Source: Dasypus novemcinctus
Lineage: Eukaryota; Chordata; Mammalia; Cingulata; Dasypodidae
NCBI RefSeq assembly: GCF_030445035.2
Contig: NC_080678.1
Coordinates: 114,368,599 to 114,432,598, forward strand
Reading direction: 5' to 3'
Length of the DNA: 64,000 nt
Shown here: piece after piece, positions 12,311 through 23,959 of the stretch
Numbering within the stretch: the stretch's first letter is position 1
How the letters are laid out: every line of letters starts with the position of its first letter
Translations under genes and position numbers: made by a program
The notes under the pieces: generated by a model
What the model saw: the letters and a program-made list of their open reading frames with translations, nothing else
Databases searched by the model: none
Told to the model about the DNA's origin: nothing

Positions 12311-12827
12311 TTTAGTGTATTTTTAATATCTTTTAATATGTTTCTTCCCCATAATTTCTGCTGTTTCTTTATATACTTTCAAATTGTTCCTTATGATCAC
12401 AGTGTCTTCTTAATTTCCTTTCTCCCTTTAACTTTATTTTCCTTCATTTCCTTGTATTGATTTAGGAGGTTTGTTTGAATATTTTTATTTAGTTTTCCCA
12501 AATTCTGTGTCACCTCAGGTTTTAATTTGTTCCTTTGACTGGACCATATCTTCAAGTTTCTTAGTATGGTTTGTGATGTCTAGACATATGATAATATTGT
12601 TGAGTTTGTTTTGAAGGTCAGTTTCTACATCTTGCCCAGGGTTTTATTGTTGGTTGTTTGTGTTAAGGCTTTTCTTTGACACTTGGTTCAACTTACTGCA
12701 CACTTTTAACTGATCTGATTCTTTCCCTGTATATGTGGTGCAATTTTTAATATTACAGTTTTTGTGAATGTTTTACCCCCAGGAGAAAAATTCCTTTCTT
12801 CCTTTCCTCTCTTCCTTCTCTGAGAAT

Positions 12828-13021
12828 CTTTTTTGAGGAAGTACTGGGGCTTGAACCTGGGACCTCATACATGCAAATGAGCACTCAACCACTGAGTAAC
12901 ATCTGCTCCACAATGAGAGGTGTTTTTTTCATTTGTTTTTAGGAGGTACCTGAAATCAAAGCCAGGACTTCATACATGGGAAGCAGGCAGGCACTCAATC
13001 ATTTGAGCTCTATCTGCTCCC
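12828..13021 (-). mobile_element. Two further short tRNA-type SINE fragments, minus strand
   Basis: Units at about 12830-12912 and 12940-13021 again show reversed tRNA-like heads (CTTGAACCTGGGACCTCATAC and GAAGCAGGCAGGCACTCAATC). They are of the same type as those at 12095-12310, and all four lie in one old L1 5' region. Confidence 0.55.
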
Positions 13022-13861
13022 CTCTGGGAATCTTGATCTGTTCTGTTTGTTTCAGTTTTGCCTCTGTAGTTTCATTTACACTTCTTTTGTTGTCTCCACC
13101 TCCCCCTGCCTGGAAGGCAACTCTTGCCTGAAGGTCATTCCAGAAAAGACCTTCTCAAGACCATATTTCCCCACCCAGACATGGCCAGGAATCCACAAAG
13201 GGATCAATGACCAATTCCAATGTGTTCTGGGAAGGGGATCAGAAAGGTTGCCAAAATTCTCCCCAGTGGTTTCCCAAAGCTGTGCCTTCTGGCCTGTCCA
13301 TCAAATGCTGCCCTTTAACAAACTGTTCCCACTACCTCAAGGAGGTGCTTTGTCTTTAAATCTCCACTGCTTCCACCCCTGTCCAGGGTGCAGTCAAAAT
13401 GGCTTCTGCTGCCCTTATCCAGGGCATGTCAAAACAGTAGCATAAAGATGGGACCCAATGATTCAAATTTGGTAATCAAAAGCCACGATCAGTGCTCTGC
13501 CATGCCTATTCCTGTTTTGGGGGAAAGGATATTTATGTTCCTTTCAGCCAGCAGCAGGTAGCCAGGGACTTGACCCCAGGTTGGCCCACCATAAGAATGG
13601 GGGATGGGTGTCAGCAGCTGCGGCAGAGAGAGCTACTCACTATTCTTTACTGTAGTTTATCAGTCTCTTCCTCCCTCTCTTCCCTGGATGCTGTTCTGGC
13701 CTCTGGAGCCCCAGAACAGTTGTTTCAGATAGTTCCTGCCTGTTTAATAGTTGCTTTGTTGGAAAGACCGAGTGTTAGAGCTCCCTACACTGCCATCTTC
13801 CCCAGAAGTTTGTGCCTTGCTTCTCTTTTGAAATCCCATTTTGTTGTTGTTCTGACCTGAG

Positions 13862-14207
13862 GCAACCACATGCCTTTTCAAAGAAGCATCAGAGTGAAAC
13901 TAATATCCTACAGATCAGTATCAGGATATAATATGGTCAGTGATGTTGCCAGAATTTCTCTCAGTTCTTGGCTAAGCTACATAAAATGAATTTCAAGAGT
14001 GAGCCAGCTTAGTTAGGCCAGTAATTTATTAAGGAAGGGAGGGAAGATAAATGGGAGAAAATAACAGATTACAGGTCCCAAGTACAGGGGAAGGGGTTGA
14101 AAAGAGATAAAGAGGGCTGATTTACAGATTACAAATGCCCAGGTTTTACTTGTGTGCTGTTCCAGGCAAGAACAGGGGAGTCTTGTTTTGGCCCTTACCT
14201 TTTAAAC
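13862..14207 (-). repeat. Probable class I ERV 3' LTR, minus strand
   Basis: On the minus strand this ends with a polyadenylation signal context (CTTAATAAATTACTGG at about 14015-14030) and is preceded by a purine-rich tract (reversed TTATTCTTCCCCTTTGCT at 14211-14229). The adjacent internal sequence aligns with that next to the LTR at 46796-47270: about 250 bp from each boundary both read (T)TTCCAGAT(T/C)CATCTATT. The exact left end is uncertain. Confidence 0.45.
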
Positions 14208-17140
14208 CATTAATTATTCTTCCCCTTTGCTACTGACAGGGGAGGAGTCCCAGCAGTTTGTGTTTTGATTGATTACCCCACCCATCAATCCCCTGGGAGG
14301 GCCCAATGATAAGGCCTCCTGGAGAAGATCCCGGTCTTCTCCTGTCTTCCAGAGGAAATCTTGTTCTGAATGAGGTTTCTCTCAAGGGTCTTCCAGCAGC
14401 CATCCTGGGGGTACCAGTGGCCACATGGGCATCCTGCCAGTTTCCAGATTCATCTATTGATTCCCTTCCTAGCCTGCCTCAGTGAGAACATGGTCAGTTC
14501 TCTAGGAATTTTATACAATCTTTAAGTATTTGTAAGTACATTTTATCCATATAAATTCAACCAATAGAAGGTTAGAAAATCTCTTTTAATTTTTGTATTT
14601 CCCATGAAATTCCTAACATATCAGAGGAACCCAAAGATTTTTAGCACCATATTTTTACATGATGAAAGAATAAATCCTTTGCAACTGTTTGAAATAAAAG
14701 ATAGCTTTTAGGGTTTGGTTTTGTGAAGACAAAATACAAAAGTTGTCAGGTTTAAACATTATGTTAAACAGGAAAATGGTCCCCGTAAAACAATATTTAT
14801 TTCCCTATTTAACCAAAGTGACAATAAAATAATGAAATAAGACTTAATATGATTATAAGAAAAAGTCTTAATTCCTTTAAATAATAGAAGACTTGTCTTC
14901 TAAAACAATAAAGGATGGTAAGGTCAACATAAACATTAACGAGGATGTTATTCTAATATGACATAGAATCTTTGTCTTATAAGCAGAATACTTAGATGGC
15001 ATTAAAACAAACAAACAAAACAAATAGAAATAACCTTATCAAATATTATTCAGCACTGACCACAACAAATAAAATTCATTTCTATGAACCCTCCACAACT
15101 TTCTATATCCATTCAGGCTTTTTCTTACACATTCTTGCTTCCCATTCTGTGAAAAACAGTAATTTTATTTTGGGAAAAATCTGTCTTTTTTCTTTAACAA
15201 AGAACATCCTGCATACTTTACATACCTGCCACCTTAAGTTACTAAAAAGATCTTTGAAACTGTCTTCAAACATCCTACAAAAATAATTATATTTGAAATA
15301 AAGTTTTTAAAAATAATTCAGTTACATTAAACAGAAATTAACTTTTTTCATAATTTTAAGATCTAATAGCCATAATGCAGGCTTATTTTATCAGTAAATC
15401 TGTATAAATTTAGGGAGAATATACCCAAGTAGAATAAAATTTTATGTTTGTATTGCAATTAACATGGTAGTACAGAGGACATAGCTATTTTAGTTACGGT
15501 TTTCAAAAATATTACTTTCCTCACTTTGCCATTTTATTAGTATTCCAGTGAGATACAGTATGAATAATTTCTGAAATAGTTTTCTGGAGGCAATTAGGGA
15601 GGACTGGTTTAAAGCTATGATTTAATGTCAGGCTTATAAAAGTAGCCAGCTTCTTTCCATTCTTTTTTGTCACTTCTTCAAATAATTTTGTACATCTAGA
15701 TTTCTGTATGACCTTCACCCGCAGTCCTTAAATTAAATGGTAAAGATATCCAGGCTCCTAAGTCTGAAATAAGACTGAATTATTTGTAATACCCTTTGAG
15801 TCTTCAGTAGGGTTTGATGAATCTTATCACTATAGAAGGGGAGGTTGAGTAAGCCAGGACATAGACAAGGAAGACAGGAAGAGTCTGAAGGATATAAGTT
15901 TGATGTCCCTAATTCCTGGAAATCCAGGGTACCAATTTACATATACATCTGTGTGTATTTTTAATATTTTCATATGTATATATGTAAACACATATATGTA
16001 TATTAGCACACATTTATTTTTAAGCAATTTGAATGGAGGTCTCCTAAGAATTTTTTTATTCTTAATTTGATATTACCATTTGGAGGTAGGAAAATGTGCA
16101 TCAAACAGACAGACGCAAATAAAAAACCATGTAGCATCAGTTAAAATCTTTTTTTTTTAAAGATTTATTTATTTATTTCTCTCCCCACCCCGGTTGTCTT
16201 TTCTCTGTGTCCATTTGCTGCGTGTTCTTCTTTGTCCACTTCTGTTGTTGTCAGTGACACGGGAATCTGTTTCTTTTTGCTGCATCATCTTGCTATGTCA
16301 ACTCTCCGTGTGGGAAGCACCATTCCTGGGCAGGCTGCACTTTCTTTTGCACTGGGCGGCTCTCCTTATGGGGTGCACTCCTTGCACATGGGGCTCCCCT
16401 ACGTGGGGACACCCCTGCGTGGCAGAGCACTCCTTGCGTGCATCAGCACTGCGCATGGGCTGGCTCCACATGGGTCAAGGAGGCCTGGGGTTTGAACCAC
16501 GGACCTCCCATGTGGTAGACAGATGTCCTAACCACTGGGCCAAATCCACTGCCAGTTAAAATATTTAGCCATGAGTCAGATACAGAAACACAGAAATGCA
16601 GAGATATAAAACTTGTTAGCTTAAATTATAATTTTGTACCTTTTTCTGTAAATTCTCATTCTGATACAAAGACATGAGCTTTTGGGATTTCTTTTTAGTT
16701 CTCTTCTCTTTTACAGTCTAAACTTAAGAAATACATTTTCTGACCATTTTTCTCTAGATTCAAATTTGTATTGAGGCCAGGGAGTATTACAAAAGAATTT
16801 CATCTTTTTCTTTTTCATTGGTTCATAACTGAACATAGACCAATGATCTCAAACAAATTCCAAAGGACTATAGTCATCAGTACTGCTAACATTTCTCATG
16901 ATTATATTTTTCAGCATGCTAAATTAAGGTGTACACAGAATTAAACTGATTAAATCAGAAATACCAGAAAGCAGAACCAGAATATGAAAATTGTATTGTG
17001 AGTACTTCAGTGGCTACCTCTCACAAGCCTGGGCCCTGTACCCAGCAACCAGAGCAGAGCTAATGTGGAACTTGAACCACAATTTTGATTAACAGCCAAT
17101 AACCAGAAAACCAAAATGAATTAATTGGTTTCACCAAAGA
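14208..17140 (-). mobile_element. AT-rich internal region of a class I ERV-like element, minus strand
   Basis: This AT-rich stretch contains no long frame (the best, 15521-15718 on the minus strand, is 65 codons with no recognised domain). It is recognisable by similarity to the second ERV locus. The sequence at 14430-14460 matches 47490-47520. That at 16025-16120 (CAATTTGAATGGAGGTCTC, TACCATTTGGAGGTA, CAAACAGACAGACGCAAAT) matches 50565-50665 (CCATTTGAATAGAGCTC, TACCATCCGGAGGTA, GAACAGACAGACAAACACAG). I infer a class I-type ERV; the class label is tentative. It is interrupted by a SINE at 16148-16552. Confidence 0.45.
16148..16552 (-). mobile_element. DAS SINE, minus strand
   Basis: A complete copy with the B box reversed as GGTTTGAACCACGG near 16488, the leader near 16530-16545 and a T-rich left end (reversed A tail). 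A 10-bp target-site duplication CAGTTAAAAT lies at 16138-16147 and 16553-16562. Confidence 0.85.
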
Positions 17141-17795
17141 GTAGGCACTACAATGAAGTTACTCACCAGAAGATGACTGTACCTGTATCTGTAACTCCCC
17201 TCGAAATGGAACTGCACAACAGGGCCAGTGACACTGGCAGGAGTACAAGAGAGTACTGTCCATCGAGCCTGTAAAGTAACTGGGATAGGTGGCCGTGCAG
17301 GATCAGTGACTGGGCATCTCTGTCCCACAGGAGCCACAGGGCCTCCAGTAAAGATATTTAAGACTGGGATCACCAGATTATACCACCTGAATGGGCTTAT
17401 TGCCCAAAGCCACAGAAATCAATGACCTGATACTTGGATTTCAAGAAGAGGGTTTTTTGCAAAGCACCATAGCAAGGAGACAGGAGACAAGCTCAAATCT
17501 GTCTCCCCGAGCTGAAGAGGTTTGAGATTCTTAAATGGTTTGGAGAGGGTTGGTCTAGGGAAGTAATACAGGATTAGATAAGATGACATGGGTCATGGGG
17601 CAGGATTAAGTGGAGCCTGTGCTGCTACAAGTTATGCTAGTTAATGCATTGCACTTTTAAAAATGGCAGCTTAGCATGTTGAATGGTTGTGATTTTTACT
17701 ATTAAAATTAGGTATAGGTAACTTCATAAGGAAGTGCGAGTTCTACGAAAAGGGAAACAAACTTCTGCAAGCTGGTAAGGGAGGGGTTACTTTAA
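17141..17795 (-). other. Possible 5' part of the class I ERV (leader or LTR)
   Basis: This more GC-balanced segment follows the AT-rich internal region and precedes an ancient L1. Its text (CTCACAAGCCTGGGCCC just upstream, GTCTCCCCGAGC, TTTTTTGCAAAGCACC) has an LTR/leader flavour, but I found neither clear TG...CA termini nor a primer-binding site. It could equally be unrelated DNA. Confidence 0.2.
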
Positions 17796-17799
17796 AAGT

Positions 17800-19620
17800 T
17801 GGTTATTATGCAGTGGTTTCAGTATCTGGTAGTAGTAGGGCAAATTTCTCCAGTACTTTCTCCTTTTCCAAAGTTGTCTTTGATGTTCTTAGACCTTGTA
17901 TTCTATAGCATAAACTTTAGAGTCAGTTTGTCTACATACTCACACCCATGTGTACATGTGTGCAAATTCTACATGAACTTTGATTGGAATTGCATTGCAT
18001 CTATGGATCCATTTGGGGGATAGTTGCCTTTATTATGATGTTGAGTTTTCTCCTACATGATTAGACCCTTTCTATGTAATCTATCTTTTGTGCTCTTCAA
18101 TAAAATGTTGCAATTGTCACTATATAATTTTGGTTAAATTTATTTCTAGTTACCTTATACTATTTGTTTCTATTGGGAATCATATTTTCTTTTATAGCTG
18201 TATCTGGTTATTATGGAATGCTCCTAATTTATTTATCTTATATCAGTTCTTCTGTCAAACTTTCTTATTTTTTCTAGTAGTTTTACTGTACAGTCTCTTT
18301 AATTTTCTATGAAGACAATTAAAGTGTTTGCAAATAAGCTTACTTGCTTCATTTCCATTCCTTATGGGCCTGTTTGTTTGTTTGTTTGTTTGTTTTACTT
18401 ATTTCACTTTGCCTGAACCCTCTATATTAGCAATATTAAGAAAGGGTGGTGATAGGAACCCTTGCCTTTTCTTTAAAATAATAATGTCTAAAGTTTTATC
18501 ATTAATTTTCATGTTGGCTCAACATTTTGGATAGATAAACCTTCATTGTAAGTCAAAGAAGTTCTCTTCTATTTCTAGCTCGAATGGCTATTGAATTTTT
18601 CAAATGATTTCTTGTGACAAGGTTTAGTCTAGATGCATTTTTTTCTACTGCTTCATTTAGTAATAAATTATTCAGGACTTTTATATTATTGTTCATAACT
18701 GAACGTGGCTAAAACTTTTCCTTATTTGGCTAATAATTTTACCTTTTTAATTTTTGTGTTAGAATTATACTAACTTTTAATATAAATTAACTCTAAAAAT
18801 TTTCAGAAAGTATTTATAGAAGAAAGGTATTTTTGTTCATTAAAAGTTTGATAAAGCCTCTTCTGGATACCTGTTGGGGGCCAGGTGGCTTTTTCTCCCT
18901 AAGGAGTGAGCTTTTTATTATTGTGCCAACTTTTTAAATGCTTATTATTTTTTGTCCTTTTGAAACTCTAGAGTAAATTTTTATGATTTATAATTCTCTA
19001 TAAAATGTCCATTTCATCAACTTTTTCATAAAGTTGTTCATAATATTTGCTTATTATTTTAAAAAATGATCATACCATCTGTTCCTGTGCCATTTTTTAT
19101 TCCTACTTTTAATTGTGTTTTTTCTCTCCATTGGTTAGTAGTGACAAAGTTTTGTGTATTTTTAAAGTTGTTTGTAAAGAACTATTCTTTGTTGTTTTGC
19201 TAGTTTTTTTTTCTTTTAGCTTGTTTTCTATTTGTTATATTCTATTCTTTATTATTTTTTCCTTTCTGCTTTCTTTGGATTTACTTATTTATTCTTTGCT
19301 TGGTCTTTATCATTAAATACAGAATTCATTTTTATTCATTTTTTCTGTCTTTTTTAGCAACACACTTAAAGTTATACTGTTCTCCTTTATACACTGCTTT
19401 AGTTCCTTCACCTTTATTTTGGTATGTTGTCCTTCCATTGATATTTCTTAGTATTATATATTTAAATTTTAATTCAGGTGTTATAATAGTTTATAATTTC
19501 TTTTTTTTTTAACACTAATTAATGAATGCTCTTTTTAGTTTCCAATGTGCTTGTCTTTTTTATTGTTGATGTTGTCATTCTTGATTTTTACTTTATCACA
19601 AAATTTCTAAATCATAGTAT
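17800..19620 (-). mobile_element. Ancient L1 ORF2 fragment, minus strand
   Basis: The T-rich text with phrases such as TTGGAATTGCATTGCATCTATGG and AACCCTTGCC is reversed, heavily decayed L1 ORF2. No catalytic motif survives in frame. A (GTTT)n microsatellite lies at about 18370-18397. Confidence 0.6.
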
Positions 19621-21983
19621 TTAAGGCTGCCATAATATATTCTGAGAACTGAATTCTGAAATCAGAGAAAACTATCTCGCTTGGCCTCTTATCAGAAAGA
19701 GTCCATACAGTGAAATTAACAAAATAAGTAGTAACAATCCTATAATAAACCCAGCAATCAAGTCTCATTGTAATGATATTATGATCTTTAATAAAGCTTT
19801 AAACAACTTTCTCTAAAGATTAAGAATTTACTAATTTATATATTATTGGTAATACAAATGTTTAAGTGAGACTTATGGAGCACAGTATTCTTGATCCAAA
19901 AGGTAGACTCTGAAACACAAAAGATTTGTGTTCTTTAGATCCTAATGTATAGGTTTACAAGGTTGTATATATCTACGATTTACCTGAAAAGTACTTTCTT
20001 AAATAATATGGCCTTTAGGAACAAAAGAAGTACTTAAAAATAAAACTCCTGAGGCTCATCCTGGAGGAAAGATTATCTTTGCTATTTGATTTTGTCAAAG
20101 CAGGGGGAAAAGAAATTAATATAGGAGATAAAGATGATATGATTCTAGAATAGAGGGGTAGATTAAAACAATTTCCCTGAGTAGCATGACTTTCTCATTT
20201 AGGCTTAATCTTTCCATCTGTGTGTTTTTTCCCATTTGATCATGTCTTGTCTTCTCTTTGTTCAGGAAAGGCTCCTGAGGGAGATGACCCTGTTTAGGAA
20301 GACCTGAATTCCCTGGAGACTTGGCCTGCATCAAGTCAGGAAACACATAGCTTAATGACTCGGGAGGTAAAACTCAAGAAGAGGGACCTGTGCTCATTGA
20401 CTGTGCCTATTACCTAAATCACTGACCCCGTCCTCTCCTCACCACGTTAGCTTTTCCATTCTGTGTCACTCTGATGTTGAAGATGACCCAATTAGGAATT
20501 TGAAGGAATGGAAATGTTTTACAACTGTAAAGAAAACAAAAACGTGAAGAAAAACCCTTTCAATTCTACCCTGAATTTACGTATTTTAGTATTGATCTTA
20601 TTTTGTGCTACTAATAGAGATACATGATAAGTTTCACATGAAGTAGGAGGCATGCGTAGATATAGTGTGGATGGCCTTTTAATTAATGAAGACAGTGTGA
20701 TACGATGTCTTCAAAGCAGAAGAGTAGAGGAATGTGAAAAATTGGTGGTAATAAGCCTTGCTTTAACATATTACCTGCCTTGTGGAGATACTGCCAATAT
20801 TACAGAACACAAAAGAGGAAATGCATTCTCATCTTGTGGGTGCCTTGTATTTTTTTTCCTTTATCTAATGCACTGAAGCATTGAGACTTCTATGATGATG
20901 CTGTCCTCATACTCACTTCCTATACGTTCCTTCATTATTAGAGAGAAAAGTCAGTACCAAGAGCAAACACTGCTTCCCCCAACTTCTCAATTCATTCAGT
21001 ATCCCCATGCCTGCCTGGCAGTAATGCAGCTTTGAAAAGTGACATGGCAGTTTGGCTCTTCTCTCATGTAGGAAACTGTTCAGTCCTCTGTTATATTTAA
21101 AGTCACATTTCTGGATAGGAATCTCTTACTCTTAGGACAGATTTTTAGCTATCAGCCTACGAATAATACTTTTTCTTTGATTACTATTATTTTCTACTTG
21201 TAGAGAGATCATTTGAAAGTAAGCAATGTCATAGAATGTCCCAAGTAGATTCTTTATATAACCTTATTCTCTCCATTCTAGAACCGAGTCCATTATTTAT
21301 GTATGTATTCTTTTTTTTTCCCTAAATTTTATGGCCTAAATTTTATGACCTATCCTGGATGAATTTTTATATCTTTTAAAGTTTCCTTTTATAAAAGAGT
21401 GTCTTAGAATATTCCTGGATGTTTTTTAGGTTATCTTTGGAAAATCTTGCTTTACCAGAATTTTCTTTTCTTATATTTCATGTAGCAATTTGATGTTGTA
21501 GCCACTTGTACTGTCAGTTATGATGCTGTCCCCTAGGAATTGTCTAGACTCATAGTCCTGTAGGTAGGTTTTGAAGATAGTTGATATGTTTTTATTCCAA
21601 CATTCATTTTAGAAGTAACATAACTTAGGCCCAAAGAGCTGTCCAAGATTATACAACTCTTCAGTCATAGTGAAAAGACTTAGAAACCAGGCTCTTATCT
21701 CCTAGTATAACTAATTTCACTTTGTACTTATAAATCTTTGGCATAATACAGAGCAGAAAAGCTAATTTTAGCTCCTTGGAAAAATCTGTCCAACCTTTTT
21801 GACACTAATTTGATTCAGTGAGCAGTCTCCAAAAAGACCTGGAATCTTGATAATTTATTGTATTACTTCCTGGTATTGTTAGCCAAATCACTATTTCATT
21901 CCATCAAAGACATATTAGAGTCCTAAGTGAGCCTTCAATTTGAATAGCAACCATCTGGACTGGTTTGCTTCTTTGATAAATAT
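19621..21983. other. AT-rich single-copy-like DNA, nothing recognised
   Basis: No gene, RNA or named repeat is recognisable. The longest frames are about 75 codons and look random. Short (TTTTA)n runs at the right end belong to the neighbouring SINE tail. Confidence 0.5.
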
Positions 21984-21999
21984 AGTCAAGTTGATTTTG

Positions 22000-22406
22000 T
22001 TGTTTTTTTAATTTATTTTATTTATTTTATTTTATTTTATTTTATTTTTTAAGATTTATTTATTTAATTTCCCCCCTCCCCCGGTTGTCTGTTCTCTGTG
22101 TCTATTTGCTGCATCTTGTTTCTTTGTCTGCTTCTGTTGTCGTCAGCGGCATGGGAAGTATGGGCGGTGCTGTTCCTGGGCAGGCTGCACTCTCCCCCGT
22201 GCTGGGCGGCTCTCCTCATGGGGCACACCCCCTGCACATGGGGCTCCCCTATGCGGGGGACACCCCTGCGTGGCAGGGCACTCCCCGCGTGCATCAGCAC
22301 TGCACATGGGCCAGCCCCACACGGGTCAAGGAGGCCCAGGGTCTGAACTGCGGACCTCCCATGTGGTAGACGGATGCCCCAACCACTGGGCCAAGTCCGT
22401 TTCCCG
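22000..22406 (-). mobile_element. DAS SINE with 16-bp target-site duplication, minus strand
   Basis: A full SINE whose reversed A tail is the TTTTATTTTA-rich run at 22010-22060, with the tRNA-like leader at 22370-22400. The duplicated target AGTCAAGTTGATTTTG is present at 21984-21999 and 22407-22422, exactly flanking the element. The body is close to the copies at 10432 and 16148. Confidence 0.9.
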
Positions 22407-22719
22407 AGTCAAGTTGATTTTGGAGCATGACTTGAAATATGTCTTGGGTTTAAATTGTGCTAGGACTTCTCACTCAGGTGGTGTTACTTTTTTTAAGTAA
22501 ATGAGTTGTGCTCAAATTGCTTTAAAATATATCTAGCTAGGAGGGCAGGGATGGTTGTTAGTGTAGTGGCACTGATAGACTTATTTTCCTCTATTCCATT
22601 TCACTGACAACTCCATAGTCCTATTTTGTTATCCTGAAATTAGTTTTTACAGATGTTTTACCAATTAGTGTTGCTTTTTAATTTTCAGGACTAGGTCAAC
22701 TTTATAACCCATAGCTCAT

Positions 22720-23935
22720 TTCATTTAATTAATTGGTAGATATGTAGTTTAATAAGAAGGGACATTAAGGGGACATCATTTTCCCTTGATATATTAAAAG
22801 GATTAAATACACACCAAGAAAAATGCAAAGAAAATAAATCTGGTATAACAGTAGTAGTATTAGATAAAATAGACTTAAAAGCAAAAGGCATTAGTGATAA
22901 AGGGGTCGTCATATAACTTTCTCTTCATATATTTTACACTAAAATGTGTGATAAATTCCAAATTTATTTATACCTAATAACAACTTCAAAATGTATAAAT
23001 TGAACAATGGCAGTATAAGAAATGCCTGTAAACATCCCCTCTTAGAAACAGCTAAATAAAACAACAGGTTCAACTCACTGGACTCTGTGGAACAATTAAG
23101 AATGGAAAAAACTCAATGAATGCTGAATTGAAAAACAAATAAAGCAAACATCTAAAAAAGATAAAAGAGAGGCAAGATGTATTTATTGTTCCAGACCTCT
23201 TCCCCATTCTCAGATCTGCCAGGTTTATTTGACTCACAGATGTATTCCTGGTCTGGATACCTCCTACTGCAGTCATTCACTGCAGTTCCACCCACACCAG
23301 CAGTTTAATTGAACACACAAATACAGTGACCAAGACTTCACAGACCCACTGCAGCACTTTAAAGATCTTGACCAATACTATAAATGAACTAGATCCTACG
23401 GATATGTACAGAACATTGCACCCAACAACAGCAGAATACACATTCTTTTCAAGTGCACATGGGTCATTCTCCAGGATAGACCACATGTTTGGTCACAAAA
23501 CATGTCTCAATAAATTTTAAAAGATTGAAGTTATACAAATCATCTTCTCTGACCCCAAATGAATGAAAGTAGAGATCATTAGAATACTGGAATATCAACA
23601 AATATATGGGAGTTAAAAGAAGATACTTTCTAACAATCAAAGAGTCAAAGAGGGAAACCACAAGGGAAATTAGAAAATGTCTTGTGATGAATAAAAATGT
23701 GAACACAACATACCAAAACTTATGGGACCCACTAAAGGCACTTTTCAGAAGGAAATTTGTAGTTATGAATACCTATATTAAAAAAGAACTATCTCAAGTC
23801 AATGACCTAACATCATATCTAGAAGAGGAAATTCATATCTAAGAAGAGAAAATTAAACCTAAAGTAAGTGGAAAGAAGATAGTAAATTTTACAATGAATA
23901 TAAATGAAATGGAAAATAGGAAAACAATCTAGAGT
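22720..23935 (+). mobile_element. Broken L1 fragment (ORF2 endonuclease part), plus strand
   Basis: This covers the L1 endonuclease region in decayed form. At 23390-23490 it encodes a segment close to the TFFSSAHG...IDHM region of the intact copy at 37530-37590, with stops and shifts around it. It ends near 23935, and a second fragment that repeats the same ORF2 region begins at about 23960. Confidence 0.65.
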
Positions 23936-23959
23936 CAATGAAACCAAAAATTGCCTCTT

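Larger units (their letters stand above)
7885..13810 (-). mobile_element. Old, near full-length L1 on the minus strand, interrupted by nested repeats
   Basis: Read on the minus strand this runs from a 5'UTR (about 13810 down to 12620, starting with the L1-like CCATCTTCCCCAG end reversed), through ORF1 remains (about 12080-11460) and endonuclease and RT parts of ORF2 (11300-7885). The RT catalytic box is destroyed: at 8019-8048 the frame reads LFPQDMILY where intact copies have LFADDMILY. Insertions within it are a SINE at 8267-8727, an L1 3'UTR piece at about 9715-10260, a SINE at 10432-10802 and several short tRNA-type SINEs between 12095 and 13021. No long frame remains. Confidence 0.8.
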
